Positions 1-12,458 of a DNA stretch of 64,000 nucleotides are shown one piece after another; positions within the stretch are counted from its first letter, which is position 1, and every line of letters starts with the position of its first letter. The stretch comes from Rotaria sordida. Lineage: Eukaryota > Rotifera > Eurotatoria > Philodinida > Philodinidae. Below the pieces are notes generated by a model. That model had not been told where the DNA came from. It was given only the letters and a program-made list of their open reading frames with translations, and did not search any database. The stretch lies in the NCBI GenBank assembly GCA_905250125.1, contig CAJNOL010000833.1, positions 1 through 64,000 on the forward strand, given 5' to 3'. A program made the position numbers and the translations under genes.

Positions 1-71
1 CATGAATAAATGAAAACTAAGGATGATTCAAAACTGACCCTTATACGCCCCTGTTCTGTTTATTACAAATC

Positions 72-3000
72 TTACTCTGTCGATGATGTTTCAGGATTTT
101 CATCTTCTTCAAGTATAATGTTCATAGCTTGTACTGATGTTGTTGTTATATTTGTATTAGTTGTACACTGTTGTAACAATAGTGGTTCTTCATCATCTTC
201 AACTAGAGCTAAAAGCAAAACAAAAACAAGAATTCATCGAAATCAAACAGCTTGTTAAATATTGCTATATGTGCCTAATGATTAACTCTCTTTTTTTTGT
301 GTATTCGTTCGTATTTTGATAAGCAGTGATTTATTTTGAAATAAAAATAAACTTTAAAATAAAACGAAGAATTCCCTACTTGTAATAATGTAGAAAGAAA
401 AAAAGAAAAGCAAGTGCAACTACTTATCAATAGCAGCGCGCACCATTATTAAAATACTGTAAGTATTGTATTTGATCATATTCAATTTATTGTCAATTAA
501 AATAGAACAACTGACAAAAAGAAAATGAAACATTCGATTGAATTTAATCTTTAGCTTTATCATTTGAAGATAATTAATAAAAGAAATAAAAGAAAATACC
601 TAATAAAATTTGTTCATGGCTTGAATCAATTGAATGTTTTGGAGTCATGAGCATTGGTGATATATTTTCTTTTCCAAAACTAAAAATAGAAGAAATATAG
701 GTTGATTATTAAAATAAAAATTTCTATTAATATAACCATTATTGTCTTTTATTCTCTAATATAAATTGTTACATATTATCAAAATTTTCATGCATAGAAT
801 TTCGTTTTGATGTTGATAAAGAAATATCAGCAGAATTATAACTAAATTTTTTTTTACTAAAAATAATTCATTATGCTTACTTTAATGTTGAAGATATAAA
901 TATATTAATTTGTTCTTTAAATGGATCATTTGCAGGTTGTAATGAACATTTTTGTCGTTTAACAGTTCGATTTTTATTATTGAATTTATCATGAAAAATT
1001 TTTTCAGCAAGAAGATGATATGTTGCTGTTGTATGATTATATTGATTGTCATTTAAAGATTTTAATATAATTTCTTTTTCAGCAACATTTCCATCAATCA
1101 TTTGACGAAGAATAAATTCATGATCATCTTGTGATATTAATTTTAATGAATCAATATAATATTGTTCATTATCATAATCATCATCTTCACATTGTCGATA
1201 CCATATATCAGACATAACTTCATCAAGTGTTGCACGTTTTTCTGGTTCACGTACAATCATTCGATGAATTAAGCTATTTAAATTAAACAAAATGAATATT
1301 AACGGATGAACAAAAAGTTTTCAGACAATATGTTCTTTTATTTTTCGACTGATATAGAGGATCAGCAGAAATTTTAAAACATCGGATTGGAATTAGAATT
1401 TTATATTTTAGGAGTTATGAAAGAATCTTTGAAAGTTATGAAAATAAATTTTGGACGAAGACAGTTGCACGAACACATACTTACATAGAGAAAGCGAGCG
1501 TATTTCGTTTGAAATTGTTTCCATTGTTTTTTTTTCAGTGATTTTTCTTATGAAGGAAGATCCCTATGTAATAAATCGCTATTAAGCTGGAACTATATTC
1601 AATCTATAGGGTCTAGTGAGTAGATTAATAGTTTAGAGTAGCTCGAGCTGTTAGAATTTTGTTGGTAAGATATTGAAGTTTTAGTAGATTTTTTCTGCAA
1701 AGATCCAATTTTCAAGCAATATCATACTTTTGAATTTTGACATAAAACTTTGTTCACATCAAGGTACCGATTAGACTGGTTTGTAGAGAAAAAAAAGGCA
1801 GCATTTTTTTTGACTAAGTCTCTTTGAGATATGAATTTCTCAAAATATAAATGTTTTTACAATAATCATGGGAAAGCGTCTGTAGTCCGAAAAACCATAT
1901 CTTGGAAAGACTTTGTCAAAAATTTTTAATCTTTTTTTTCTACAAACTAGTCAAATTGGTGCTTTTACATGGGCAAAGTGTTAATTCTAATCTGATATTT
2001 TACAATTTCTGTTGATCTTCTGAATTGCTTGAGAAATGAGAAGACATTTTGTCTGAATACTTTTGACCCATCCGTTACAAACAAAAAAAAAACAAATTAA
2101 TTACTTTTGACATGCAAGAGAAATATTTGATGGAACATTATAAGAACAATCAAGTATCATCATTACTGTTTCGGAATCATTAGCTTCTTGGAATGGTGCA
2201 TGACCAGTTACAAGCATAAATAATATTACACCCAAACTCCAAATATCTAAATTCATATTTATATCTTTGAAAAGAAAAGAATTTTTCTATTTGTACACTT
2301 ACCAACTGCTGGTGCATCATACGGATCACCAAGTAGAATTTCAGGCGCTGAATATGCAAGAGATCCACAACTTGTTAACAATTTTTTACCAGGTGAAAAT
2401 AGATTAGAAAAACCTTTAATAAAAAGATATATATATATATAAATGGACTATCTTAAAAGAAAATCAATTTGTACCGAAGTCAGTTAATTTAACAACACCT
2501 TGTTTTTCGAAGAAAACTAAATTTTCTGGCTAAAAAAAACAAATTTAAAAAAAATTAAATATAAGAATTTTATCAAGAAAGTTTCTTTCTATAAAATAGA
2601 GTTTCTATAAAGTCATTTGAAATAATTACTTAGCGTAAAATGAAATTAGAACATTTCAAACAAATTAATTTTTATTTCTTATTCAAATAAAAGAAAAATA
2701 AGTATTGTTCAAGTAAATCTAAAATTTGTCAAAAGTTTTCATCGAACCGTATCCATACGCATTTGTGCTCATTTATTTCAATTAGTTTGTACATTAGAAT
2801 AAAATTTATTAATTTAATATCTAACTCTTTAATTATCTAATAGAAAGTTGCAAGTCCACATTTTTGTGGATCCAAATCTGACAGAAGCAAAATTGCTGGC
2901 TCCGAATCTGGAAAGATCCACAGCTCCCTATAATCTAATAGATGCAATCGGTAACTGAATCTATCTTGTTGTATATATGGCAACATGTTTGAAAATCAAG

Positions 3001-4405
3001 TCTAAATCACATGAAGAAAATTGTTTCTCTAGCTCATATTTTGTTTACAGGTAGATCTTATTATGTAGATAGAAAGTCTAAAGCACTTCGTCCAATGAGA
3101 TCTCTCTTCTCGAGTTATACTCATTTTATTGAAATTCCAGTACATAGCAGAATAATACGAAAAAAAAAACAGTAATAAGAAGTTTCCGATTGGAATTTTA
3201 CACAACAACAAAGATCTAATGATATTCTGAAAGTTTCAATTCAAACAGATGTTTCTCTTCCAAAATAAAATACTCGCGAAAAAACATTACTTCCTCAGGA
3301 AAATTCCAAAACTAGCGCATTTTTTTTAGATATCCGATATCTTAAGAAGAAATCATTCGTTTAAGTTGAAACTTTCACAACACCATAAGATCTACTATTG
3401 TGGAAAATTTCTTATTACTATTTTTGTTTTCGTAATATCTCATCCTAGACTAAAAATTCATTAAAACGAATATAACTCGAGAAGAAAGACCTAATTGCAT
3501 GAACTGTTTTACGTCTTCTATCAACATAATAAGTCTTGCTTATGAGTAAAATATAAGAAAATATCAGTGGGAGGAGTTTAAAACACGTCGGATTGGTTCC
3601 GGCTTCAGAAATTTTGGATCTAATGAGCTTTACCCTACAGATTTCTCAGACGATGCGTCTGAAAAATGTGCCGGATGCACTAATCACCAAATACAAAAAA
3701 CCAGAAAAAAGTATCTCGTATCTTTGGAGTGATTATCGTATTCCGATTAGAAAATTTCATTGAAAGTATTAAAGTACGGTTCGAACGGGTTCGAAAATTG
3801 TGGACTCAACGGCTCTAGATAGATTCCTTCGTTAATTTGATTAACGTAAAACATGATATGAACAATTGAAATGTAAACATGAATCAAATTTCTTATTGAA
3901 TTTAATGATTAAATCTTACTTTAAGATCACGATGACACACAGACATTTCATGACAATATTTAAGTGCTCGACATATTTGTCGAAAATATCTTCGTGCTAA
4001 AGATTCATTAAGACCATTAGCATGTTTAATAATATAATCATACATATCACCTCCATCAGCAAATTCCAAAATAAGACAAAGTTTATTTGGTGTATCAATA
4101 ACTTCATATAAACGAACAACATTTGGATGTTGAACTAATTTCATACATTTAACTTCTTGAAATAAATGAGTTTTAGATATTTCATCTAATTTTGTTTTAT
4201 CAATAACTTTAACGGCAACTTCTTTTTGTGTAAAAATATGTCGAGCAATTTTAACAACAGCAAAATGACCTTTACCAATTGTTTCTCCTATTAATAAAAA
4301 ATAATTTTTAGATTATAAAAAACAAAATCCAATTGATAAGTTACCAAGAGTATAAAGATCATTAACAAAATTATGTAGATCAGAAAATTGATGTTTATAA
4401 GACAT
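72..4405 (-). CDS. SNRK: SNF-related serine/threonine kinase (SNRK-like), 8 exons
   Basis: Serine/threonine kinase of the AMPK-related family; SNRK phosphorylates targets in metabolic control and is itself activated by LKB1 (family knowledge). Exons on the minus strand: 4345-4405, 3920-4287, 2475-2529, 2303-2413, 2105-2246, 881-1273, 600-679, 72-208, giving about 448 residues. Visible marks are the glycine loop GKGHFAVV, the lysine motif VAVKVID, the near-diagnostic stretch [15 protein letters not shown], the catalytic loop CHRDLK, the DFG motif at an exon border, SAPE, and a UBA-like segment ending in [14 protein letters not shown] after the kinase domain. The start is the first ATG before DLYTLGETIGKG. 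The C-terminus is much shorter than in the vertebrate protein (about 765 residues). The last two exons are phase-consistent but not conserved enough for me to verify. Introns 2 and 5 are long and filled with foldback repeats. Confidence 0.9.
1301..2076. mobile_element. Foldback/MITE element in SNRK intron 5
   Basis: Both ends carry AACGGATG in inverted orientation (1301 and 2076). The homology between the arms extends about 100 bp inward, for example AGACAATATGTTCTTTTA on the left against the complement of 2040-2060. An inner inverted pair (about 1740-1830 against 1890-1990) contains TTTGTAGA followed by A-runs. It fills nearly the whole 831 bp intron. No target-site duplication was seen. There is no coding capacity, so it is a non-autonomous element. 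Confidence 0.7.
1545..1760. repeat. Dispersed repeat shared with the RNF217-like intron
   Basis: This part of SNRK intron 5 closely resembles one arm of the inverted repeat at 50454-50837. Shared landmarks in the same order are ACTATATTCAAT, GGTCTAGT/GAGCTTAGT, TAAGATATTGA, TTTTTTCTGCA, TTTTCAAG and CATACTTTTGAATTTT. It is probably the same non-autonomous DNA transposon family, nested here in another element. Confidence 0.6.
3030..3560. mobile_element. Foldback element in SNRK intron 2
   Basis: The left arm (about 3030-3240) and the complement of the right arm (about 3350-3560) match. Landmarks are CTTATTATGTAGATAGAA near 3057 against CTTATTATGTTGATAGAA in the complement, CTTCTCGAGTTATACTC against CTTCTCGAGTTATATTC, and GTGAAAGTTTCAA-type sequence nearer the centre. 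Arm length is about 200 bp and no open frame is present. It accounts for much of the 1.4 kb intron between kinase exons 2 and 3. Confidence 0.65.
3600..3860. repeat. Dispersed repeat shared with cullin-2 intron 16
   Basis: It contains TACCCTACAGATTTCTCAGA with an inverted partner around GTCTGAAAAATG, and further right ATTAGAAAATTTCATTGAAAG. The same two modules occur in cullin-2 intron 16 (46158-46207 as a near-perfect hairpin, and 46048-46075 in reverse orientation). A third partial copy of the ACCCTACA module lies in the F-box/LRR intron near 38628. Confidence 0.5.
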
Positions 4406-6792
4406 AAATATTTAAGATATCATTACATCTTTTAAATTTTTGTTTTTCTTTCTATAATTACAAAATAAAAATTGATAAAAATTTCATTGACAAAGTCTAC
4501 AAAAACAAAATTTTAACTTAATTTATAGATAAAGATAATCATCAATATAATTCAAGAAGTAAATACTAATAATAGTCGTTGATTATTCTTTCATTCTATT
4601 TTACATGCACATGCAATGTGCACTATTAACTAGAACGACGGAAGTCATCGACTCTATATAGAAATAACATTCGTAGTATCTTTCATAAGAAGGAAAAATG
4701 TCTATATCTTTCTTTTTTTCATCTGAAACTTAGATATAAGAAAAAAAAACAAACTATATTATGAATAAATTTTTGCTTTTTATTAGCAGCTCAGAGGCCA
4801 TGACAATCGTCATTATGATCAGTTTACATCATTTATGGAAACCGAGTCTTTTCTTTCATCATTGCTGCTAAATGTGTAACAAAATGATCATGATCAATCA
4901 ACACTAATAGTAATATTAATTAAATTTGAAATGTTAATTAGAATATACTATCTATCATTCTAATAATCTTTATGTTGTTTACGTTTTGCTTTTTTTTTTA
5001 TCATCGATATTTGTAGACATTTACGATTTGTTGTTGTACACAAAATATTATCTATTCTAATGGCTAATTATAGAGTCGTCGTCATCAGCAGGAGGGAAAC
5101 GAAATAGAACAACTGCTATTTGGTTTATTTTTATCTTTTTCAAAATACACGTGATGTATTCAAACAAAAGCAAAAGAAAATTACGGATGAATTCTATTGG
5201 ATTGACATGTCAATATTATTTAATTATTTTCTATAACTTCAATTACAAGTCAGAAAAATATGATTTCTTTTTACTAGTTATTGTACATGTAGAATAATCA
5301 TGATTTGTTTATTTTCTTAGATCTATATCTTACGAGAAGCTGGAATTGTCAAGCATTTTCTTATCACTTACATCAATTCCTACTAAAAAGAATATGAGAC
5401 AATATAAAGTATCAACAAGAAAAAAATTCTTACATAGTAATTATTAGAAAGCATTAGTTTATGTATAATTTTAGATGTCTACCAATAGAATATTTGGCCA
5501 ATTTCATAAAACATAGAGTGAATGCACCACTGTATAACTTCAGCAAATCTTCTGAAGGTTAGCAATAGCTCGTCTGCATTGATTACCTAAAATAGCATAA
5601 GGTTTGTAAGCATACAATATCATTCGAAAGCTATGCTTCCTAATTAATAATTACTAAGCAAGAATTTTTTGTTAATGATACTTTATGTTATTTCCGACGC
5701 GTTCTTAGGACTTGATGTAAGTAAAAGAATCTCATACAACATACCGTTACCATAATGAATATGAGAAAACATTTGACAACCCCTGTTTGCTCGTAAGATA
5801 TAGAACTCAAAAAATAATAAATCATCAACATTCTATATGCATTACAACTGATAAAAAAAATCACATTTTGCTGACTTGTAGTTGAAGCTATATATAAAAA
5901 GAAACAGAATTCGAGTATCCACTTGACTGTACATGTCACCTTTAGGCAATGTTTATTTTTAGACTTTGATTATGAAGAATCAAAATAATTGAGTCTGTTT
6001 AGCTATTCTTCAAAGAATTGGTTAAACTCTCATAAGCAGAACAAATATGAATTTGAATATTTAAATAACTGTAGAATATTTTCAACCAAGAAAAAAATAA
6101 ATATAATATTCCTATTATATTTGTTTTAACTATTTATTGTTTTGTAATCCATCATTATTTTCAATTCATTGAAGTTGCAAATCAGCTAGTTTTACATTAG
6201 CAATTGTTATTGGTGTCAAGTGGATCATAAAGAAGAACACTTTTTGTTTTTCGTTGGCATCTAATGTTTTCATTGTTTTGAATCAAATTTTTTACATCGA
6301 CATGAAATTCTCTATAAATTTATCTATAATATTCAATGAATATTTTCTCTTTCATTTTTAAAATCAAGCATAACTTTAGCAAACTATTGAGTACAACTTA
6401 CAAAAATTTTTTTTTTCAATTTTATTTCTATATAACTATGGAAAACTTTTTCGAAAGAAAAACACGGTTCAACTTGCGAAAAATTTATGTTGGAATGTGG
6501 TTGTTTCTGTGCCTCATCGCGATATTGATGTGATGCACCTTTCACCGATATGTATAAACACATAAACTGAATGGCTTTTGAGGTTTATTAAAACTGCGAT
6601 TACTTGCCGTTTTATCACAAAATTTTTTCCATGGATAGTTCGTTAAGTTTGAAGCTCTCTATTGATACAATTTTTAATTCATGTTTTAAAGCACACTGTT
6701 ATTAATTAAGCCAATTGTTACGAACTTAATTGTAATCATCAAAAGTTTCTCAAAAAGATTTACACATATGTAATATTCAAAGAGATATATGC

Positions 6793-6890
6793 AAGAAAAA
6801 AAGAAGTGAGATTTGAATACTTCGAAGTAAGATTGAAGTATCATAGTTCATTCGTACTTCGGACTACTCAAGTCTCACTTTTTTCGCTTA
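6793..6890. repeat. Short inverted repeat
   Basis: Arms of about 45 bp: AAGTGAGATTTGAATA followed by CGAAGTA on the left matches the complement of the right arm, AAGTGAGACTTGAGTA followed by CGAAGTA. There is almost no spacer, so the transcript would fold into one long hairpin. It lies immediately beside a larger palindrome. Confidence 0.7.
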
Positions 6891-6914
6891 GGTATATGAC
6901 AATTAAAAGCCTTA

Positions 6915-7215
6915 AAAGGATAGATTTTCCTCAGTCTTCTATCCAGAGTTATAGGCATTTACTGGAATTTTAGCCGATGTCATGGTATATACCAACAAAT
7001 AGATCTATTTGTAAGTAGAATATCTTGGAAAGGAAATCTTTCTTTGAGCTGAAATTTCCAGGACATTCTACTTACAAGTAGATCTGTTTGTCGGCGAAAG
7101 CTCAGATCGAAATACAGTCATTTGATTTGTTAGTATATACCATACGATGGGCTGAAATTTCAGTAAAATGTTTATAACTCTGGATAGAAGGCCTAAGGAC
7201 ATTTATTCTTTTTGG
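6915..7215. repeat. Large imperfect palindrome (foldback/MITE)
   Basis: Arms of about 130 bp. Landmarks on the left, in order, are CTTCTATCCAGAGTTATA, GGTATATACCAACAAA, TAGATCTATTTGTAAGTAGA. The complement of the right arm reads CTTCTATCCAGAGTTATA, GGTATATACTAACAAA, AGATCTACTTGTAAGTAGA. It has no coding capacity. Confidence 0.75.
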
Positions 7216-8438
7216 GGAGTATTTTATATCTCACTAAAGTCTACTTTATATACAGAGTCCAAACTCAAAAAGCGATTGATCAGTTGAATACATTCCCTCA
7301 TTAGAGTAATGTCTACAGTTACATTTAATATATTATATGTTATTAATGAATTTTTAGTTGCTGGTATTAAAAGGAACAGCGTGGGATGCGAGTAACTGTT
7401 AGAAGAGTAAATATCATGCATTTATCACTACTCTATCCAGTTAGATACATAGTTTGTCTTGTACAGACGTAATAAAATAGATTTTACAATATTCTGAATT
7501 TTTCTACGAGATTGTTCTGCTTGTTTTTCTAATTTCTATACATAGATCATTGCAATCCCTGTAAGACTTGGGTGTGGGTGTGGAAAGACACACACACAAG
7601 CTATTTTTAGGATGACAATGATTCATCATAACATAGAATACGATAATTTCGTTTTTCTACATGACGTATTTAAAGAAAACTTACATTTTTTTTTAATCTA
7701 ATGATAGAACTTTCTCAAATTCTAAAATAAAAATTCAATTGTTATCTTATATTCATAATAACATAATACATACTTAATAATACTAGATATATAAAATTAT
7801 ACTCAATTATTTACAAAAAAAAAATAATATTTAATTCTGAAATAGATTTAAAAATCAAATAAAAATATAAATGAAATTTCAATATCAGCTCAGACAGCCA
7901 AGACAATCAGCATAAAAAAATTTTCAGTCGTTTTTTAGCGAAACCATGTCTTGTTCTTTCATCATAGCTGTTATGTAATATATATATACATATATATATT
8001 GATTAAAGATACAATAATATGTATACATTTATATATCTGATCTGTTTTATATTTCTTTTCAATGGTTTCAATGGAATGAAAAAAAAACTAATATCTTTTT
8101 CTCTATATCACAACAAATGAACAAAAGACAAAAAAAAATCCCTAAGATCCACAAGATGTCCAAGACATACTGGTAAGAGAAGTTATATAAAAGAAAAAAA
8201 AATGAAGTGTTTATCTGTGAGTCGATTGATTGTGTTTTTTCCGTAGTCAGATCTAACATCTCATTCAATAGATAGTGAAAAACTAAGAGAAACGAAAAAA
8301 AAAAGTAAAATAAAATAAATGAGTTAAAATATCAAGAGAGAGAGAGAGAGAACAATCAAAATAAACATCAATTTGAATACTCAAGTTTCACAGGTAAGAG
8401 GACAAGAAGAAAGAGAATATATAATTTGTTTTTGTTTT

Positions 8439-11110
8439 TTAATTCAATTTTTCTTGTTGAAGTTGTTGAAGACGTTTAAATTCTTTTAATACAGGTAAAT
8501 TAAGCATTGTATCATTATCAATATAATTCCAGTTAATAGCTTTTGGACATGAAAATCTATTTTGTGTATAAATAATTCGTTGTGGTGTTATAACAACATT
8601 AACTGGTCTAAAGAAATAATTCAATTAACAAACCTTTATAAATTAAAAAATTTTAACATACAAATCATGTTCAGTCATAACTGATACTGGAAGATCATCA
8701 AGTAATTGACTTTCATGTACAGTTGTCACAACAAGTGTTTTATCATTACATGCACCTAGTTGACGCATCATTGCATATTCAATATCACCGTAACCTTTAC
8801 CTTTACCTAAAATTATATTTTATTTAGGTTAAAACAAAAAAAAAATTTGTTCGAAATTTTTTTTTTTGAAAAAGTAATACTAATATCGACTTGAAATTTT
8901 GATCAAAAGTAATTCGATTGATGATTTATCAATCATATGGATATCAGTGAAATTTATACATCAAATAAATTTTCAGTCTGCAGAATTTTGTATTCTTTCT
9001 GAATGTAACTTCAGAATTTTTTGTATGACTTCTGGTTTAAGAATTATGAGTCAATGTTTCATTCAGCATGGCAATGCCTCGTCGAAAATCGGATTGATCC
9101 TCCCGGAATTTGTAGTTATTGTACTATGTATTATGTGTTTGTGCGCTCAAAAATAGGTGATTGTCCTCGCGAAGTATTAAATCGCTCCCTCGGAAAAGAA
9201 AATCTGGACAAAATACTGACCTTTTCTCAAGGTCCGCAAATTGAGTTTGGACAAGCTTCAACTCATTTTTCTATGGAAAATAGACTTGCAAAGTGAGTTC
9301 GACCATTCCTGAATGATTGTTCATTAGCAATTAGATATATGAAAAAATTTTTTACAATCTCATGACAGAAATAGAATTTAAGCTTTTGCTTCCGACAGAT
9401 ATTCATACGAAGATATCTGATCTCAGACAAAATCTCACATCATATAGTCAATAATTTTAATATCGTCTGTTCGATTTCTATTGTTTACCTAAACGAGCAC
9501 CAGTTATTGGATTAACAACAACAGAAGCCACAACAACAATATCAACATGAAGATTGCCAACCGCTGTTAAATTAACAATTGTACCAAGAGCAGCAGTACC
9601 TGAAACAAAAAATAATTTTTCTTGATTTTAAAGATTTTAGAAACAAAAAAAAACTATAGACCAGATTTTGTTGCTGCACGAGATAAATCATGAATATGTA
9701 AAAATTTTGGATCAAGTTTATAAAAAAGTGCATTATCAATAGATGGTGCTGGAGTAAGAAGTACTTTGCCTAAATTCACAAAATTCGAATTAAAATTTTT
9801 TTTGTTTTTGTTTTTGTTTTGATATCTACCTTCAGCTAATGAAAATAAACGTAAATGTTCTTGAGCAAGACTTGGACAAATTTCAATAACACGCGCTCGT
9901 TGAAATTCTTCAAGTTGAGCCAAATTTGTTGAACAATCTGGATTATTTCGAAAATTAGGAATACGACCATGAACTAAAATAGAGAATATCTTTATTTTTT
10001 GTTATATAAGATTAATAAGAGATAGATAGTTGAATTTTCATATATTTATGTTAAAAGAACTTAATCAGAACATCTAATCCTTGTCAAAAAAATAAAAATA
10101 AAAGGTTGGTATGTTTTATTTTGTCTGAAACGATAACGATATATTCTTCAAACAGCGAAACAAACTTCTTTTCTTTTTTTTTTTTTTCGTTTTCATATAC
10201 TAACCTGGATGTGGATATAAAATTTCATTTTTCATTTCCATTATATCCCAAACAAGTGTACGTGCACGTGCTTTAATAAGTCGTCGTGATGTATCAGTTT
10301 CTGTTTGAATTATTTTTTCATTTAAACTCTCATTATATGACGTAACCCAACTTTCAACATGTGTTAATTTTGATAAAATACCAGGTTGTTTAAGAACACG
10401 ATCAATATGTACTAATTTATGACGAATATCACGTATTGATATCCATAAATGAACAAGATCACGTGTAACAAATGTTGTTGCTGGTAAATGTTCACTACCT
10501 GGATTACCATATGCTAATGCTATTTCTTTCATTGTTGGATCAGATGGTAAACGAGCATAACTTAATTTTGAATGTTGTCGTGATAATGGTGGATCAGGTT
10601 GATTTATATAATTTAATTCAAGTGATGATATATGTGGAATATATAAAGCACATATACAAATATCAGTTTCAGGACCAAATGCAATAAAACGACAATGTCC
10701 TTTAAAATCAATCTATATTAAAAATTAAATTATATAAGATTTATTAATTCATTGTTTTTTTTTTTCTTATTAATTAAAATATAAATATTTACTTTATTTT
10801 CAAGATTTTCTTCATCTTCTTTTTTAACATCAAATAAATATCGAAGTACAATTGAACCTTTAATAATTTCACATACAGTATGAATTGAACCCGATGGAAG
10901 AATCGGTGAACAATATGGAGTTAAATAAAATTCTTGTAAACGTATATTTGATTTATTATTTGTACCACCACTTATTGATGATGTTGTTGAATGAATAGCT
11001 GGTGATACTGGTGTTTGTGTTGATGTTGGTGGAATAACTCGAAAATCATATTTAAGAAGAACATGTGGATATGATTCGAGTAAACATACAGGTAATACAA
11101 CAACACGCAT
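8439..11110 (-). CDS. MTHFSD: MTHFSD-like protein with a long unrecognised N-terminal extension
   Basis: Exons on the minus strand: 10793-11110, 10205-10712, 9830-9973, 9662-9769, 9489-9599, 8662-8806, 8439-8607; 500 residues. The C-terminal half matches the 5-formyltetrahydrofolate cyclo-ligase-like fold of MTHFSD: ARTLVWDIME, then HGRIPNF, a LLTPAPSI strand, GKGKGYGDIEYAMM with the phosphate-binding glycines, TTVHESQLLDDLP and EHDLPVNVVITPQRII. Family members are thought to bind folate-like cofactors or RNA; a reaction is not established. The first 230 or so residues (from MRVVVLPVCLLESYPHVLLK) resemble nothing I recognise, although splicing and phase join them cleanly to the MTHFSD part. 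The vertebrate protein starts close to the conserved WDIME-type segment. The RRM that vertebrate MTHFSD carries at its C-terminus is absent. The gene is divergent from VAP. Confidence 0.85.
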
Positions 11111-11689
11111 TTGTTTTTTTTTTTTATTAAAAGAATAAAAATTGAACTAGATTGATATTTATTTGCTCTAGAAAAAATTTAAAGAATTTGATATTTTTCT
11201 TTATTTTATTTCTAAAAAAGAAAATACATTCTTGTTTATATTTTCTTGTCTAACTGTATTTCTCTATACATAATTTTTCTTAGCCTAGAAATCTTTCTTA
11301 TTCCTCCATTTATTTAATCAATTTGATATGATATTTATTTTCAAAAATGAAAAATATTTATTTCTATTCGTATGAAAATTTTTTAAAAGAATATTTTTCA
11401 TATAAATCAACAAAGTGCATAAATGTGTTAATTTTTTTAAATGAAAACTGATTGATTAACTATCTTTATAATGCATATTTATTATTTATTCTTTTTTTTT
11501 CTGAGATCATAGGATAGAAGTTCTAATTGACATTTAGCACTTTTCTTTTTAATATTCTATATATTCATATAGCACGAAAAAAAACGCAATATTAATTTAT
11601 TTGTCTTCCTGTGTCTGTTTACATTAAAACAAAAAACAAAAATAGATTAATATTCTAATAATCTGCAATAAAAAGAAAAAACAGAAATT
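11111..11689. promoter_or_regulatory. Divergent intergenic region, probable bidirectional promoter
   Basis: 579 bp separate the start codons of the MTHFSD-like gene (minus) and VAP (plus). It is very AT-rich with long T and A runs. No open frame or recognisable core element could be assigned. The promoter role is inferred only from the head-to-head arrangement. Confidence 0.45.
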
Positions 11690-12420
11690 ATGACACTCGA
11701 ACTCATTCCGAATGGTGATCTTGTTTTTAAAGGTCCATTTAATGTCGTTTCAACAACAGCACTTAAATTATCCAATAGTGGAAATGATCGACTAGCTTAT
11801 AAAATTAAAACAACAGCACCAAAACGTTATTGTGTTAAACCAAATAGTGGTTTTCTTGATCCACATGCAACTACTAATATACAAGGTAAAATCAAATAAA
11901 ATCAATAAAAAGTTTTATTTTTAATTTCTTTTTGTTTTGTTCTATTAGTTATGTTACAACCACAAGCAGCTGGTCAACCTGATGATCGTACGAAACATAA
12001 ATTTATGGTACAATGGGTTGGTGTACCAAATAATTATACGGATGATGTGGATAATTTTGTAAGAGAAAATAAAAAAATAATATGAAATAAATATTTCTAT
12101 TTTTTTTTTCTTTTAGTGGAAACAAGATCTCAAAAATCTTAATGTACAAGATTCAAAATTAAAATGTGTATTTGCTGATGAACAACCAGCAGCTGTTGTA
12201 CCTAATGATCCACATGGACATCCTGAATTAAATGCGGTAAGTTAATTAAAAAAAAGCTAGTTTAGAAGTCATGTTCAATATTTAAAAGAAAAAATTAATT
12301 CGAACTAGTCGATACAATTGAATAGGAACACTGTAATTAGTTTCGTGTTGACATCTTTACTGTTCTGTCATATACAATGTTAGACTGTGTGATTAGAAAT
12401 GCTTGTTTGATGTTTTCATC

Positions 12421-12458
<38 letters not shown>

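Larger units (their letters stand above)
4406..8438. other. 4 kb intergenic region, no convincing gene
   Basis: This lies upstream of SNRK and downstream of the MTHFSD-like gene. The short open frames here (for example at 5688-5939, 6336-6533 and 8068-8268) have AT-driven composition, no recognised motif and no splice context. It contains two adjacent inverted repeats (6793-6890 and 6915-7215), a weak pair of direct repeats (4789-4886 and 7885-7980), TA-rich tracts near 7980-8010 and an AG run at 8335-8350. Confidence 0.6.

Noticed and set aside
9021..9296. Plus-strand 91-codon frame inside an MTHFSD intron
   Set aside because: Composition is somewhat coding-like, but no family, splice context or start signal supports it. 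The surrounding intron is explained by the minus-strand gene.
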